A stretch of 39,489 nucleotides of DNA. Source: an uncultured delta proteobacterium. Lineage in GTDB: Bacteria > Myxococcota_A > UBA9160 > JAFDET01. Positions 1-8,515 of this stretch are shown here, in pieces; within the stretch, counting starts at the first letter, position 1; each line of letters begins with the position of its first letter. The notes below the pieces were generated by a model. That model saw only the letters and a list, made by a program, of their open reading frames with translations, did no database searches and was not told the origin of the DNA. Position numbers and translations under genes: made by a program. The stretch covers positions 1 to 39,489 of the forward strand of contig CAMYLJ010000033.1 of NCBI GenBank assembly GCA_947259215.1. Reading direction: 5' to 3'.

Positions 1-1
1 C

Positions 2-2470
2 CTGTCGCAGCTCGGAATCAAGCCCGCCACCATCCAGCAGGCCCTCCAGCAGAAGAACGTCGCGGCGGACTCCGGGCGCGTGGACGTCGGCCCCGAGTTC
101 ATCTCGATCCAGCCGAGCGGCGAGATCGAGAAGGTGGAGGACTTCGAGAACCTCCTCCTGAGCGAGGAGGGCGCGGACCAGCAGATCTTCCTGCGCGACG
201 TGGCCAGCGTGCGCCGCGGCTACGTGGAGCCCCCCAGCACCCTGCTCCGCTACGACGGCCACCGCGCCATCGGCCTCGGCATCTCCACCTTGAAGGGCGG
301 CAACGTGGTGGAGATGGGCACGGCCGTCGAGGCCCGCGCCACCGAGCTGCTGGACCAGGTCCCCCTCGGTGTCGAGGCCGGCATCATCTCGCTTCAGTCC
401 GCAGCCACCACCGTGGCCATCAACGCGTTCCTCGTGAACCTGGTCGAGGCCGTGGTCATCGTGGTCGGCGTGCTGGTGTTCTTCATGGGGATCCGCAGCA
501 GCCTGATCATCGGCTTCGTCCTGGCGCTCACGATCTGCGGGACCTTCATCTTCATGGGGCCCTGGGACGTGGCGCTGGAGCGCATCTCGCTGGGCGCACT
601 CGTGATCGCGCTCGGAATGCTGGTGGACAACGCCATCGTGGTCGTGGACGGCATCATGGTCCGCCAGCAGAAGGGCATGAAGGCCGAGGACGCAGCCGTC
701 GAGGTCGTGGGCCAGACCTCCATGCCGCTCCTCGGAGCCACGGCAGTCGCCGTGATGGCCTTCGGCGCCATCGGCCTCTCCAACGACGGCACCGGCGAGT
801 ACTGCCGCTCGCTCTTCAAGGTCGTCCTGATCTCGCTCTCCCTCTCCTGGGTCACTGCGGTCACCGTGACGCCCGTCCTCGGCGTGATGTTCCTGAAGCC
901 GCCCAAGCCGAAGGAGGGCGAGGAGCAGGAAGACCCCTACGGCGGCGGCTTCTACGAGCGCTACCGCGGCCTCGTGAAGGCCTGCATCCGCAATCGCTAC
1001 GTCACGGTCGGCGTGGTGCTGGCCGCCTTCGCCACGGCGGTCTACGGCTTCCGCTACGTGGACAACAGCTTCTTCCCCGACTCGACACGGCCGCAGTTCA
1101 TGCTGGACATGTGGCTGCCCCAGGGTGTCCGCATCCAGGACAGCGCCCGGGAAGCGGGGCTGGTGGAGGAGTACCTGCTGGGCCTCGAGGGCGTCACCCA
1201 CGTCAGCTCTCTCGTCGGCGCCGGCGGCATGCGCTTCCTGCTCACCTACGACCCGGAGAAGCCCAACACGTCCTACATCCAGTTTCTTGTCGACGTGGAG
1301 GACTACAAGCTCATCACGGGGCTGATCGACGAGGTGGAGGCGCACCTGAAGGAAGCCCACCCGAACGCCATGAGCTACGTGCGGCTCTTCCGACTGGGAC
1401 CCGGGAGCGGCGGTCGCATCCAGGCCAAGTTCATGGGCTCGAGCCGGGACGCCCTGCGCGAGGCTGCGACCCAGGCGCGCGACATCCTGGAGGACGACGG
1501 CGGCGCCAAGGGCATCCGCATGGACTGGCGCCAGCGGGTGAAGGTGATCGTTCCCACGATCGCCGACGAGGAGGCCAACATCGCGGGGATCACCCGCCCG
1601 GACATCGCCGGGACCCTCCTGGCCGCCTTCAAGGGCGACGCCGTGGGGGTCTACCGCGAGCGGGACGAGCTCCTGCCCATCACCTTGCGCCAGCCGGAGC
1701 CGGACCGCAGCGACGTGGCCAACATCCAGAACCTGACCCTCTGGAGCCCGGGTGCCGGCAAGTACATCCCGCTGCGCCAGGTGGTGTCGGACTTCGAGAC
1801 CCGTTTCGACGACGACATCATCTATCGCATGAACCGCAAGCGCGCGCTCACCGTGCACGCGGACCCGAAGAGCGACCCGCCGAGCGTGCTGCTGAACCGG
1901 GTGAAGGAGAGGATCGAGGCGATCCCGCTCCCGCCGGGCCACACCCTGGAGTGGTGGGGCGAATACCGCGACTCGGGCCGCGCCCAGCGCGCCATCGCCT
2001 CGAGTATTCCGCTCTTCTTCGGCGCCATGGTGCTGATCGTGATCGCGCTCTTCAACGACCTGCGCCAGCCGGCCGTGATCTGGGCCACGGTGCCCCTGGC
2101 GCTGATCGGGATCACCCTGGGCCTGCTCTCGACCAGCCAGCCCTTCGGCTTCATGGCGATGCTCGGCGCCATGAGCCTCTCGGGCATGATGATCAAGAAC
2201 GCCATCGTGCTGATCGACGAAATCGAGCTCCAGAAGAAGCAGGGCAGCGAGCCCTTGAAGGCCATCATCGACTCGGGCGTGAGTCGCCTGCGGCCGGTGG
2301 CCATGGCGGCGCTCACGACGGCGCTGGGCATGCTGCCGCTGCTCCAGGACGCCTTCTTCATCGCCATGGCGGTGACCATCATCTTCGGCCTGATGATCGC
2401 CACGATGCTCACCATGGTGGTGGTGCCGGTCCTCTACGCGATCTTCTTCCGCGTCCCGAACCCGAGCTAG
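2..2470 (+). CDS. RND efflux permease, C-terminal part (5' end outside window)
   Basis: Inner-membrane proton-driven efflux pump subunit of the AcrB/HAE-type RND superfamily. It would form a trimer with a periplasmic adaptor and an outer-membrane channel. The frame is already open at base 2 with no start, so the N-terminus lies upstream; 822 codons are visible. A block of hydrophobic helices contains the TM4 signature LGMLVDNAIVV (Asp about residue 209 of the visible part), the proton-relay position. It is followed by a periplasmic porter region and a second helix block with GMMIKNAIVLIDEI, the repeat of the TM4 region typical of RND proteins. The stop TAG shares the palindrome CTAG with the stop of the convergent dioxygenase gene. 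Substrate cannot be told. Its adaptor gene is presumably upstream. Confidence 0.93.
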   Translation: MSQLGIKPATIQQALQQKNVAADSGRVDVGPEFISIQPSGEIEKVEDFENLLLSEEGADQQIFLRDVASVRRGYVEPPSTLLRYDGHRAIGLGISTLKGGNVVEMGTAVEARATELLDQVPLGVEAGIISLQSAATTVAINAFLVNLVEAVVIVVGVLVFFMGIRSSLIIGFVLALTICGTFIFMGPWDVALERISLGALVIALGMLVDNAIVVVDGIMVRQQKGMKAEDAAVEVVGQTSMPLLGATAVAVMAFGAIGLSNDGTGEYCRSLFKVVLISLSLSWVTAVTVTPVLGVMFLKPPKPKEGEEQEDPYGGGFYERYRGLVKACIRNRYVTVGVVLAAFATAVYGFRYVDNSFFPDSTRPQFMLDMWLPQGVRIQDSAREAGLVEEYLLGLEGVTHVSSLVGAGGMRFLLTYDPEKPNTSYIQFLVDVEDYKLITGLIDEVEAHLKEAHPNAMSYVRLFRLGPGSGGRIQAKFMGSSRDALREAATQARDILEDDGGAKGIRMDWRQRVKVIVPTIADEEANIAGITRPDIAGTLLAAFKGDAVGVYRERDELLPITLRQPEPDRSDVANIQNLTLWSPGAGKYIPLRQVVSDFETRFDDDIIYRMNRKRALTVHADPKSDPPSVLLNRVKERIEAIPLPPGHTLEWWGEYRDSGRAQRAIASSIPLFFGAMVLIVIALFNDLRQPAVIWATVPLALIGITLGLLSTSQPFGFMAMLGAMSLSGMMIKNAIVLIDEIELQKKQGSEPLKAIIDSGVSRLRPVAMAALTTALGMLPLLQDAFFIAMAVTIIFGLMIATMLTMVVVPVLYAIFFRVPNPS

Positions 2471-3456
2471 CTGGGCTCGGCGGCGACGAGCGACGCCAGC
2501 ACGCGGCGCGTGCCGGAGAAGGTGCGCCGACCGTGCATCACGGCGAAGTTGTCCACCAGCGCCACGTCGCCGGCCTGCCAGGCCAGGTCCACGGCCAGCC
2601 CCTCCGCCAGCTCGCCGGCGCGCGCCGCGGCGTCCAGGTCGATCGGCGTGCCGTCGCCCAGGGTGATCGCCTTCGCGGCCTGGTTGCGGCGGTCCTGCCA
2701 GGCCAGGGCGGCGATCAGCTGGTTGAAGAAGCTCCGGCGGCCCGAAGCCAGCGTGCGGACCGCGGGCAGCACGGGTGTCGTGGCGCGCAGGCAGTCGTCG
2801 GGCAGCCACTCCCAGGAGTAGCCGAGCCGTCGCATGCGCGCCTCCGCACTCTCCCGATCCCCCACGCCGAAGGTGCTGCACCAGCTGCGACCGAGGCCCG
2901 AGGTCGGATCGTCCTTCGGCGGCATCACGTTGGTGTAGATCAGCCCCTGGTCGGCGCAGGCGCGTGCGAACTCGGGAATCTCGCGCTCGAGCGCCTCGAG
3001 CAGCGCGTCCGAACGGCAGACGGGCGTCGCCCCACCCTGCTCCGCCGGCTTCTCGCAGAAGAAGAAGAGCCGGCTCGGGTAGAGCGGCGTCTGGGCCATC
3101 TCGTGGTGCAGGCGGATGGTCGCGCTCGGCGGCGCCTCGTTGGCCGTGAAGACGCGCTCGCTGACGTTCACGCGCACCGCGTTCGAGAGCGACTCCTGGT
3201 ACGCGAAGTTCGGGTAGCCGAACGCTTGGACGAAGGCGTCGAAGTCCTGCGCCGAACGGACGGGAAAGCCCCGAAACACGATCGCGCCGTGACGCTGCAG
3301 CTGCGCCTCCAGCGCTCCGCGCTCCGCGCCGACCCAACCCTGCACGTCGGCCAGAACCGCGCCCGGCGTCCGACACGCGAGCGACAGCGGAAACGCCGCC
3401 CCGTCGAACTCCCGGGCTCCCGGAACCGATTCCGACTCCACCGTCAACGACGCCAT
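2467..3456 (-). CDS. TauD/TfdA-family Fe(II)/2-oxoglutarate dioxygenase
   Basis: Predicted cytoplasmic non-haem iron oxygenase of 329 aa that couples 2-oxoglutarate decarboxylation to oxidation of an unknown substrate. The iron facial triad is visible as H117-H-E119 in the segment IRLHHEM and H308 in VMHGRRTF. The Arg pair R317/R318 in TRRVL would bind the 2-oxoglutarate carboxylate. The HxE form rather than HxD occurs in some family members. The frame stays open upstream to 3567, but that extension would translate the palindromic repeat at 3461-3542. I therefore place the start at the ATG ending at 3456, before MASLTVES. It is convergent with the RND gene, with a 4-nt overlap at the stops. 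No partner gene identifies the substrate; a taurine role should not be assumed. Confidence 0.88.
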   Translation of the reverse strand: MASLTVESESVPGAREFDGAAFPLSLACRTPGAVLADVQGWVGAERGALEAQLQRHGAIVFRGFPVRSAQDFDAFVQAFGYPNFAYQESLSNAVRVNVSERVFTANEAPPSATIRLHHEMAQTPLYPSRLFFFCEKPAEQGGATPVCRSDALLEALEREIPEFARACADQGLIYTNVMPPKDDPTSGLGRSWCSTFGVGDRESAEARMRRLGYSWEWLPDDCLRATTPVLPAVRTLASGRRSFFNQLIAALAWQDRRNQAAKAITLGDGTPIDLDAAARAGELAEGLAVDLAWQAGDVALVDNFAVMHGRRTFSGTRRVLASLVAAEPS

Positions 3457-3460
3457 GAGC

Positions 3461-3542
3461 GGGGACGTTCCTGGAAATCTGCGGTTGGTGCCACTCCTGT
3501 GGCCGAGGGCTGGCACCAACCGCAGATTTCCAGGAACGTCCC
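3461..3542. repeat. Palindromic repeat element, copy 1 (perfect 32-bp stem)
   Basis: Bases 3462-3493 are the exact reverse complement of 3511-3542, giving a perfect 32-bp stem with a 17-nt loop. The ends read GGGACGTTCC and the inner stem contains GGTTGGTGCCA. The same end sequence and the TGCCA core recur at 6556-6620, and the end alone recurs at 23538. The element fills the gap between the divergent dioxygenase and glycosyltransferase starts. It resembles the REP/BIME-like elements that RAYT-type (Y1) transposases mobilise, but no such gene is in the window, so that link is inference. Confidence 0.85.
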
Positions 3543-3567
3543 AAATCGCCGTACGGCCGGGGATCAC

Positions 3568-5238
3568 GTGGCGAATACCGCATCAGCGCGGGAGATTGGA
3601 GAGGAGCGGCTGGGCGCCTGGGGGCTCGCCCTCGTCGTCCTGGCCACCGCGCCGCTCTACCTGACGCTCGACCACCCGTTCTGGGGCTCCGAGACGCGCT
3701 GGCTCTTCATCGCGCGCGAGATGATCGCCTCCGGCGACTGGCTGGATCCGCGACTGCACGGGCAGCCGTACGCCGACAAGCCGCTCCTGTCCTACTGGGC
3801 CGTCACCGCCTGCGCGTGGCTCCTGGGCGGAACCCACGAGATCTCGGCGCGCCTCCCGAGCGTGCTGGCGGGAACCGCCAGCGTCGTCCTGACGGCGTGG
3901 ATGGGAGCGCGCCTGCTCGGCCGGACGCCGGGAATCGCCGCGGGCTGGATCACCGCCACCTCCTGGTCGTTCGTGCAGTGGTCGCGTACCGCGTCGGCCG
4001 ACCTCCTGAACCTGGCCGTCATCCTGGCCGCCCTCGCCGTCTACGTGCAGCAGCTCGAGCGGCCGCGCCGCTGGCAGGTGCCGGCGTTCCTGGCGCTGAT
4101 CGCGCTGGGCGGCCACGTGAAGGGCCTGCCGGCCGTCATCCTGCCGGTCGCCATCGTCTTCGCCGACAGCCTGGTCGCGCGACGCTGGAGCTGGCTGCGA
4201 CCCATCTCTGTCACAGCCGCGGGCGTCGCGCTGGCCGGCGTGATCTACGCCGCGCCGTTCCTGATCTCGCGCCTCGACCGGGGCGACTGGCTCCTCACCG
4301 AGCTGGCGTGGCAGCAGAACGTGGTGCGGACCTTCGCCGCCTTCGATCACGCGGCGCCGGTCTGGTACTACGTGACCATCTTTCCCGCGATGTTCCTGCC
4401 GTGGAGCCTCTGGCTCCCGGGAGCACTGGCCTGGGTGGCGCGGATCCGCACGTCGCGGGCGGGTGTGCGCGTCGTCGGGATCGCCTGCGCCGTCATCTTT
4501 GCGCTCTTCACGGCGAGCGAATCGCGGCGCAGCTACTACATCCTGCCCCTCGTTCCCTTCGCCGCCATGCTGGTGTCGGGCTTCTGGGCCGACCTCGCCG
4601 CACGTGCGGCGTCGGGCTCGCGACTCCGCGCCGGCGACTGGCTCCTCGGCGTTGCGCCGGCCTTCCTGCTCTCGGCGGCCGTGCTGGCGGTCGGAATCCT
4701 CGCGTTCGCCCCGGCGTTGGCTCCCGGCGCCGTCGGCGACCTGTTGCGAGAGCTCCGGGGAGCGACGTGGGCGGGGATCGGACTCGCCGCCGCAGCGGTC
4801 GTGGCGGCGGTACTGCACGCGCGCCGCCAGATCGGCCGCGGTCAGCTGGCGCTCCTGGCGATCATGAGCGCCCTCCTCCTCTACTTCGTGACGGCGGTGC
4901 AGGACCTGCGGGCGCGGATCTCGCCGGAGCCCGCGTTCGCCCGTCAGATGCGCCCGGTGGTGGCCGGCGAGCCCGTGGCCTTCCTCGGCGGGGCGCGGGA
5001 TGCCCTGCGCTACTACGTGGGCGGCGACCAAACCTTCCAGAGGACGAAGGAGATCGCCGCCGCCCTCCGCTTCTCCGGGGACGACATGCTGGTCGCGTGC
5101 GACGAGAACTGCATCGACCGGCTGCCGGACGACCGCTACGTGACCTGCCTCGAGGTGCTGCGGCACGAGCCGCCGCCCGGTCCGGCCTGGCTCGAGGGAC
5201 GCAGCCGGTTCGTCCTGATGCGATGCGTGCGGCGCTGA
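3568..5238 (+). CDS. ArnT/PMT-like glycosyltransferase (GT39 type), membrane
   Basis: Predicted inner-membrane glycosyltransferase of 556 aa using a polyprenyl-phosphate sugar donor and acting on the periplasmic face. The N-terminal segment has the family pattern: an acidic residue in the first periplasmic loop (GSETRW, E42), then AREMIASGDWLDP and a loop with YADKPLLSYW. About ten hydrophobic helices follow, and the last 120 residues are soluble. The acceptor could be lipid A, another lipid or a protein and cannot be decided. The start is taken as GTG 3568, just after the palindromic repeat, with GGGG about 8 nt upstream. It is the first start candidate in a frame that otherwise runs nonsensically back through the RND gene. 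The end overlaps the DUF72 gene by 16 nt. A near-copy of its last 45 bases recurs at 9376-9438. Confidence 0.85.
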   Translation: MANTASAREIGEERLGAWGLALVVLATAPLYLTLDHPFWGSETRWLFIAREMIASGDWLDPRLHGQPYADKPLLSYWAVTACAWLLGGTHEISARLPSVLAGTASVVLTAWMGARLLGRTPGIAAGWITATSWSFVQWSRTASADLLNLAVILAALAVYVQQLERPRRWQVPAFLALIALGGHVKGLPAVILPVAIVFADSLVARRWSWLRPISVTAAGVALAGVIYAAPFLISRLDRGDWLLTELAWQQNVVRTFAAFDHAAPVWYYVTIFPAMFLPWSLWLPGALAWVARIRTSRAGVRVVGIACAVIFALFTASESRRSYYILPLVPFAAMLVSGFWADLAARAASGSRLRAGDWLLGVAPAFLLSAAVLAVGILAFAPALAPGAVGDLLRELRGATWAGIGLAAAAVVAAVLHARRQIGRGQLALLAIMSALLLYFVTAVQDLRARISPEPAFARQMRPVVAGEPVAFLGGARDALRYYVGGDQTFQRTKEIAAALRFSGDDMLVACDENCIDRLPDDRYVTCLEVLRHEPPPGPAWLEGRSRFVLMRCVRR

Positions 5239-5978
5239 GCCCCGCCTCTCCGCGGCAGTGCCGGATCGGAACTTCGGGGTACCAGTACGACCACTGGCGC
5301 GGGCGCGTCTATCCGAAGGGGATTCCCAAGCGAGCGTGGTTCGCCTGGTACGCGGAGCGCTTCGACACGGTCGAGATCAACAACACGTTCTACCGGCTTC
5401 CGGCCCCCGCCACCTTCGACGCCTGGCGTGAGGCGGCGCCCGCCGACTTCTGCTTCGCCCTCAAGTTCTCGCGCTACGGATCCCACCTGAAGCACCTGAA
5501 GCAGCCGCGGGACTCCATCCGGGCCTTCCTGCAGGCGGCCCGCCACCTGCGGGAGCGGCTGGGACCGATCCTGGTGCAGCTCCCGCCGCGCTGGTCACCC
5601 GACGTGGCGCGCCTGCACGCATTCCTGGCGGCCGCGCCGGCGGACGTGCGCTGGGCCGTGGAGTTTCGGGATCCGCGCTGGCTCTGCGACGCGGTCTACG
5701 ACGTGCTGCGGGAGCACGGGGCGGCGCTCTGCATCCACGACGGGATCCCCGACCACCCGCGGGTCGTCACCGCGGACTGGGTCTACCTGCGGTTCCACGG
5801 CAACGGCTACCGCGGGAGCTACTCCCCGCAGGCCCTCACCGCCACCGCCGGCCGCATCGCGCGTCACCTCGCGCGGAGACGCGACGTCTACGCCTACTTC
5901 AACAACGACCTCGGCGGGCACGCCGTCCGCAACGCGGCGGACCTGCGGCGCTACGTGCAGAGCACCCGCGCCCGCTGA
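5223..5978 (+). CDS. DUF72 family protein (YecE-like)
   Basis: A 251-aa cytoplasmic protein of the widespread DUF72 TIM-barrel-like family, whose biochemical role is not established. Family landmarks are visible in order: IGTSGYQYDHWRGRVYP at the N-terminus, FDTVEINNTFYRLP, LKFSRYGSH, ILVQLPP, WAVEFRDPRW, YLRFHGNGYRGSY, and the C-terminal YFNNDLGGHAVRNA. The length is usual for the family. The ATG at 5223 lies inside the end of the glycosyltransferase gene, in another frame, so the two are probably translationally coupled. Nothing suggests a functional link to glycosylation beyond the shared transcript. Confidence 0.9.
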   Translation: MRAALSPASPRQCRIGTSGYQYDHWRGRVYPKGIPKRAWFAWYAERFDTVEINNTFYRLPAPATFDAWREAAPADFCFALKFSRYGSHLKHLKQPRDSIRAFLQAARHLRERLGPILVQLPPRWSPDVARLHAFLAAAPADVRWAVEFRDPRWLCDAVYDVLREHGAALCIHDGIPDHPRVVTADWVYLRFHGNGYRGSYSPQALTATAGRIARHLARRRDVYAYFNNDLGGHAVRNAADLRRYVQSTRAR

Positions 5979-5988
5979 GTCAGGGCGC
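5968..5988. terminator. Possible bidirectional hairpin between convergent stops
   Basis: GCGCCC (5968-5973) pairs with GGGCGC (5983-5988) around a 9-nt loop that contains both convergent stop codons (TGA 5976-5978 and the minus-strand TGA at 5980-5982). There is no T-run on either side, so rho-independent function is uncertain. A similar arrangement occurs at 28830-28846. Confidence 0.3.
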
Positions 5989-6522
5989 CGGGGCGTCCGG
6001 AGGCGGCGGCAGCACGACCGTCGCCTGCGGGCCCTTCTCGCCGCCCTCCAGGTTCAGCCCCACCCGCTGCCCCTCTTCCAGGGCCTCGAAGTCGAGCCCG
6101 CCGGACACGGCGTTGCGGTGGAAGTACACGCGCTCGCCGGCGTCGGTGAGGATGAACCCGTAGTCCTCGCCCACGAAGACCTCGTCGATGACGCCGAGCT
6201 CGGGCGGACCCGCGGGCCGGCTCGAACGCTCCTGGGTGCGGCGGTCGCGCATGCGCCACACCTCGCGCTCGAATGCGTCCAGCGCCTCGTTCAGCGCCTG
6301 ACCTGTGTCGGGCCGCATCCGGGCCGCGACGATCTCCTTGCCCCGGGCCTGGCAGGTGATCCGGACCTCCTGTCCGCCGTGGCGGTGGTGCCCACTCTCG
6401 TGCGTGGCGATGCGCACGTCGATCAGATCCGTGCGATCCCGCGCCAGCTCCCGGATCCGGTCCTCCGCAAGCCGCCGCTCCTCCTCGCCCAATCCCTTCG
6501 GGTGAACCCAGTGGATCTCCAT
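5980..6522 (-). CDS. Hibernation-factor-like (HPF/RaiA) domain fused to a cold-shock domain
   Basis: A 180-aa cytoplasmic protein. Residues 1 to about 95 look like the S30AE ribosome-hibernation fold: start MEIHWVHPKGL, helix GEEERRLAEDRIRELAR, strand VRITCQARGKEIVA, and helix ALNEALDAFEREVWRMRDRR. Residues about 107-170 resemble a cold-shock domain: GVIDEVFVGEDYGFIL, then RVYFHRNAV as the counterpart of the VFVHFSAI motif, then EEGQRVGLNLEGGEKGPQA. Family knowledge suggests binding to ribosomes and/or RNA under stress. The ATG at 6522 is preceded by AGGGAG at good spacing. The C-terminus ends in a Pro/Ala tail. It is convergent with DUF72 and lies downstream of the archease and RtcB genes, separated from them by a palindromic repeat. 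Confidence 0.85.
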   Translation of the reverse strand: MEIHWVHPKGLGEEERRLAEDRIRELARDRTDLIDVRIATHESGHHRHGGQEVRITCQARGKEIVAARMRPDTGQALNEALDAFEREVWRMRDRRTQERSSRPAGPPELGVIDEVFVGEDYGFILTDAGERVYFHRNAVSGGLDFEALEEGQRVGLNLEGGEKGPQATVVLPPPPDAPAP

Positions 6523-6555
6523 TCTTCTCCCTCTTCTCTTGCATCTCGCAATCTC

Positions 6556-6620
6556 GGGGACGTTCCTTGAGATTTGCGTCTAGTGCCAGTCCTCGTCCAG
6601 GACTGGCACGGAACGTCCCC
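6556..6620. repeat. Palindromic repeat element, copy 2 (internally shortened arm)
   Basis: The outer ends GGGGACGTTCC (6556-6566) and GGAACGTCCCC (6610-6620) are perfect reverse complements. The inner TGCCAGTCCT (6584-6593) and AGGACTGGCA (6599-6608) are also perfect, around a 5-nt loop. The left arm carries 17 extra bases (6567-6583) where the right arm has one. It therefore looks like copy 1 with an internal deletion in its right arm. It lies between the archease stop and the start of the HPF-cold-shock gene and may act as a transcript-end structure or processing site. Confidence 0.8.
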
Positions 6621-6623
6621 GCT

Positions 6624-7061
6624 TCATACGTCGAGCGTGGCGCGGGCGCGCCAGCCGCCGTCCGTGGGCTCCAGGCAGAGGCCGTGGGCGGTGGCGGCCT
6701 TCACCTCCGTCGTCAGGCGGTGGCGGGCCCGATCGATGTGCTCGCCGGCGAGCTCCGCCTCGAGCCGGATGGCGTCGGGACCCCGCACCAGGCGGACGCG
6801 CCGCGCCCGCAGCAGCAGCCCCTCCGCGTCGCGCAGATACACGAGCTCGTTCAGGAGCCGGAGCAGCAGGAGGTCCAGGTCCCCCTCCTCGAGCTTCACC
6901 TGGCGCGACACGTCGTCCGCTACGCTGGCCGGATCCTCCAGCGTCGCGGCGAGGAGCGCCTCGCTGGCGGCGACCAGGGCCTCCTCCTCCGTCGCCCCCC
7001 GCGCCACGAAGGCCAGGTCGCTGGTGGCGCCCTCCACGAACTCGAAGTCCGGCGCGCTCAC
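6624..7061 (-). CDS. Archease (RtcB-activating protein)
   Basis: A 145-aa small acidic protein of the archease family, known to help RtcB by promoting its guanylylation and multiple turnover. Visible signatures: DFEFVEGATSDLAFVARG near the N-terminus, EEALVAASEALLAAT, LLLLRLLNELVYLRDAEGLL in the middle, and EVKAATAHGL near the C-terminus (the family's conserved K-x-x-T-x-H-x-L region). The start is GTG 7061, whose GTGA overlaps the RtcB stop, so the two are translationally coupled. A longer open frame upstream in this phase lies antisense-free inside rtcB and has no homology, so it is not used. Its context next to rtcB gives strong support. Confidence 0.9.
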   Translation of the reverse strand: MSAPDFEFVEGATSDLAFVARGATEEEALVAASEALLAATLEDPASVADDVSRQVKLEEGDLDLLLLRLLNELVYLRDAEGLLLRARRVRLVRGPDAIRLEAELAGEHIDRARHRLTTEVKAATAHGLCLEPTDGGWRARATLDV

Positions 7062-8515
7062 CCCTTGACGTTCCCGACGGGCACCAGGTGCGCCACCCGG
7101 CGCGAGAGCCCGGCCTCCTCGGTGGCGGCCGCGACCTCGTCCACGCTCTTGTAGGCGAAGCCCGCCTCCTCGGCCAAGCCGCGCCAGGAGGCGGAGCGGA
7201 CCAGGATGCCCTTCTCGGCCATGCGCCGCTGGAGCTCCTTCCCGCGCACCAGCTTGCGCGCGCGGGTGCGGCTCATGGTGCGGCCGCTGCCGTGGGCGGT
7301 GCTGAAGAAGCTCCCGGCGCCGCTCTCCACCCCGGCCAGCACATAGGAGCCGGTCTCCATGCTGCCCCCGATGATGACCGGCTGGCCGGTCTCGCGGAAC
7401 TCCGGCGGCAGCTCCGGGTGGCCCGGCGGGAAGGCGCGCGTCGCGCCCTTGCGGTGCACCAGGAGCTTCCGACGGGCGCGACCGGCCCCGTGCTCCTCCA
7501 GCTTCGCCGTGTTGTGCGCCACGTCGTAGACCTGGCGGATTCCCAGCGCCTCCGGGTCGCGGCCGAAGAGGTCCGAGAAGACCTGGCGGATGCGGTGCAA
7601 AATCACCTGACGGTTGGCGAACGACATGTTGGCCGCGCAGCACATGGCCGCGTAGTAGTCGCGGCCTTCCGGGGAGTCGAAGGGCGCGCAGGCCAGCTCG
7701 CGGTCGAGCACCGGGAGCTTGAAGCGCGTGGGCATCACGCGGAGGAAGTCGTGCAGGTAGTCCGTCGCCACCTGATGCCCGAAGCCCCGGCTCCCGCAGT
7801 GGAACATGATCACCACCTGCTCGGGTCGGTCGAGCCCGAAGGCCCGGGCCAGACGCTCGTCGAAGACGCCCTCCGGACGCAGCACCTGGATCTCCAGGTA
7901 GTGGTTGCCGGAGCCCAGGGTCCCGATCTGGCGGTAGCCGCGCTCGATGGCCCGGTCGCTCACGCGCTCGGGATCGGCGTCGGCCAGGCACCCTCCGCCC
8001 TCGGTGCGCGCCAGGTCGTCGGGCGTGCCGTAGCCCTTGGCCACGGCCCAGCGCGCACCCTCGCGCAGCACCTCCCGGAACGTGTCTTGGTCGATGCGCA
8101 CGAAGCCCCGCCGCCCCACCCCGGCCGGCACGCGCTCCGCCAGCTCATCGACGAGCTGCCGCAGCTTCGGCTTCACCTCGGGCCAGACGAGGTCCGTGCG
8201 CACGAGGCGCATGCCGCAGTTGATGTCGAAGCCGATCCCGCCCGGCGAGATCACCCCGCTGCGCACGTCCATGGCCGCCACGCCGCCGATCGGGAAGCCG
8301 TAGCCCCAGTGGGCGTCCGGCATGCACAGGCTGGCCTCGACGATGCCCGGCAGGGTCGCCACGTTCGCGGCCTGCTCGAACACCTTGTCGTCCATCTCGT
8401 CGAGCAGCTTCCGGCTGGCGTAGACGCGCACGGGAACCCGCATGCCCGGGCGGTAGTCCACCCCGAGCTCCCAGACATCGGAGCCCACGCGTCGCATCCC
8501 CGGGGGCGCAGGCAT
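7058..8515 (-). CDS. rtcB: RNA ligase RtcB
   Basis: A 485-aa GTP- and Mn-dependent RNA ligase joining 2',3'-cyclic phosphate or 3'-phosphate to 5'-OH ends, active in RNA repair. Hallmarks: MPDAHWGYGFPIGGVAAMD, the metal-binding Cys in GIGFDINCGMR (C100), GNHYLE, FHCGSRGFGHQV, and the guanylylated His in AHGSGRTMSR (H408). The family's usual length and the intact catalytic set indicate an active enzyme. The ATG at 8515 is preceded by GGGAGG. The gene is followed by archease with a 4-nt overlap. No RtcR-type sigma-54 activator is present nearby, so control probably differs from that of E. coli rtcBA. Confidence 0.97.
   Translation of the reverse strand: MPAPPGMRRVGSDVWELGVDYRPGMRVPVRVYASRKLLDEMDDKVFEQAANVATLPGIVEASLCMPDAHWGYGFPIGGVAAMDVRSGVISPGGIGFDINCGMRLVRTDLVWPEVKPKLRQLVDELAERVPAGVGRRGFVRIDQDTFREVLREGARWAVAKGYGTPDDLARTEGGGCLADADPERVSDRAIERGYRQIGTLGSGNHYLEIQVLRPEGVFDERLARAFGLDRPEQVVIMFHCGSRGFGHQVATDYLHDFLRVMPTRFKLPVLDRELACAPFDSPEGRDYYAAMCCAANMSFANRQVILHRIRQVFSDLFGRDPEALGIRQVYDVAHNTAKLEEHGAGRARRKLLVHRKGATRAFPPGHPELPPEFRETGQPVIIGGSMETGSYVLAGVESGAGSFFSTAHGSGRTMSRTRARKLVRGKELQRRMAEKGILVRSASWRGLAEEAGFAYKSVDEVAAATEEAGLSRRVAHLVPVGNVKG

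Noticed and set aside
2461..2475. Convergent stop codons sharing CTAG as a special signal
   Set aside because: A chance consequence of tight packing; no hairpin or conserved motif supports a function.
1111..3567. N-terminal extension of the glycosyltransferase through the RND and dioxygenase genes
   Set aside because: The same phase is open by chance; the extension has no homology and would span two other genes and the palindrome. GTG 3568 is the sensible start.
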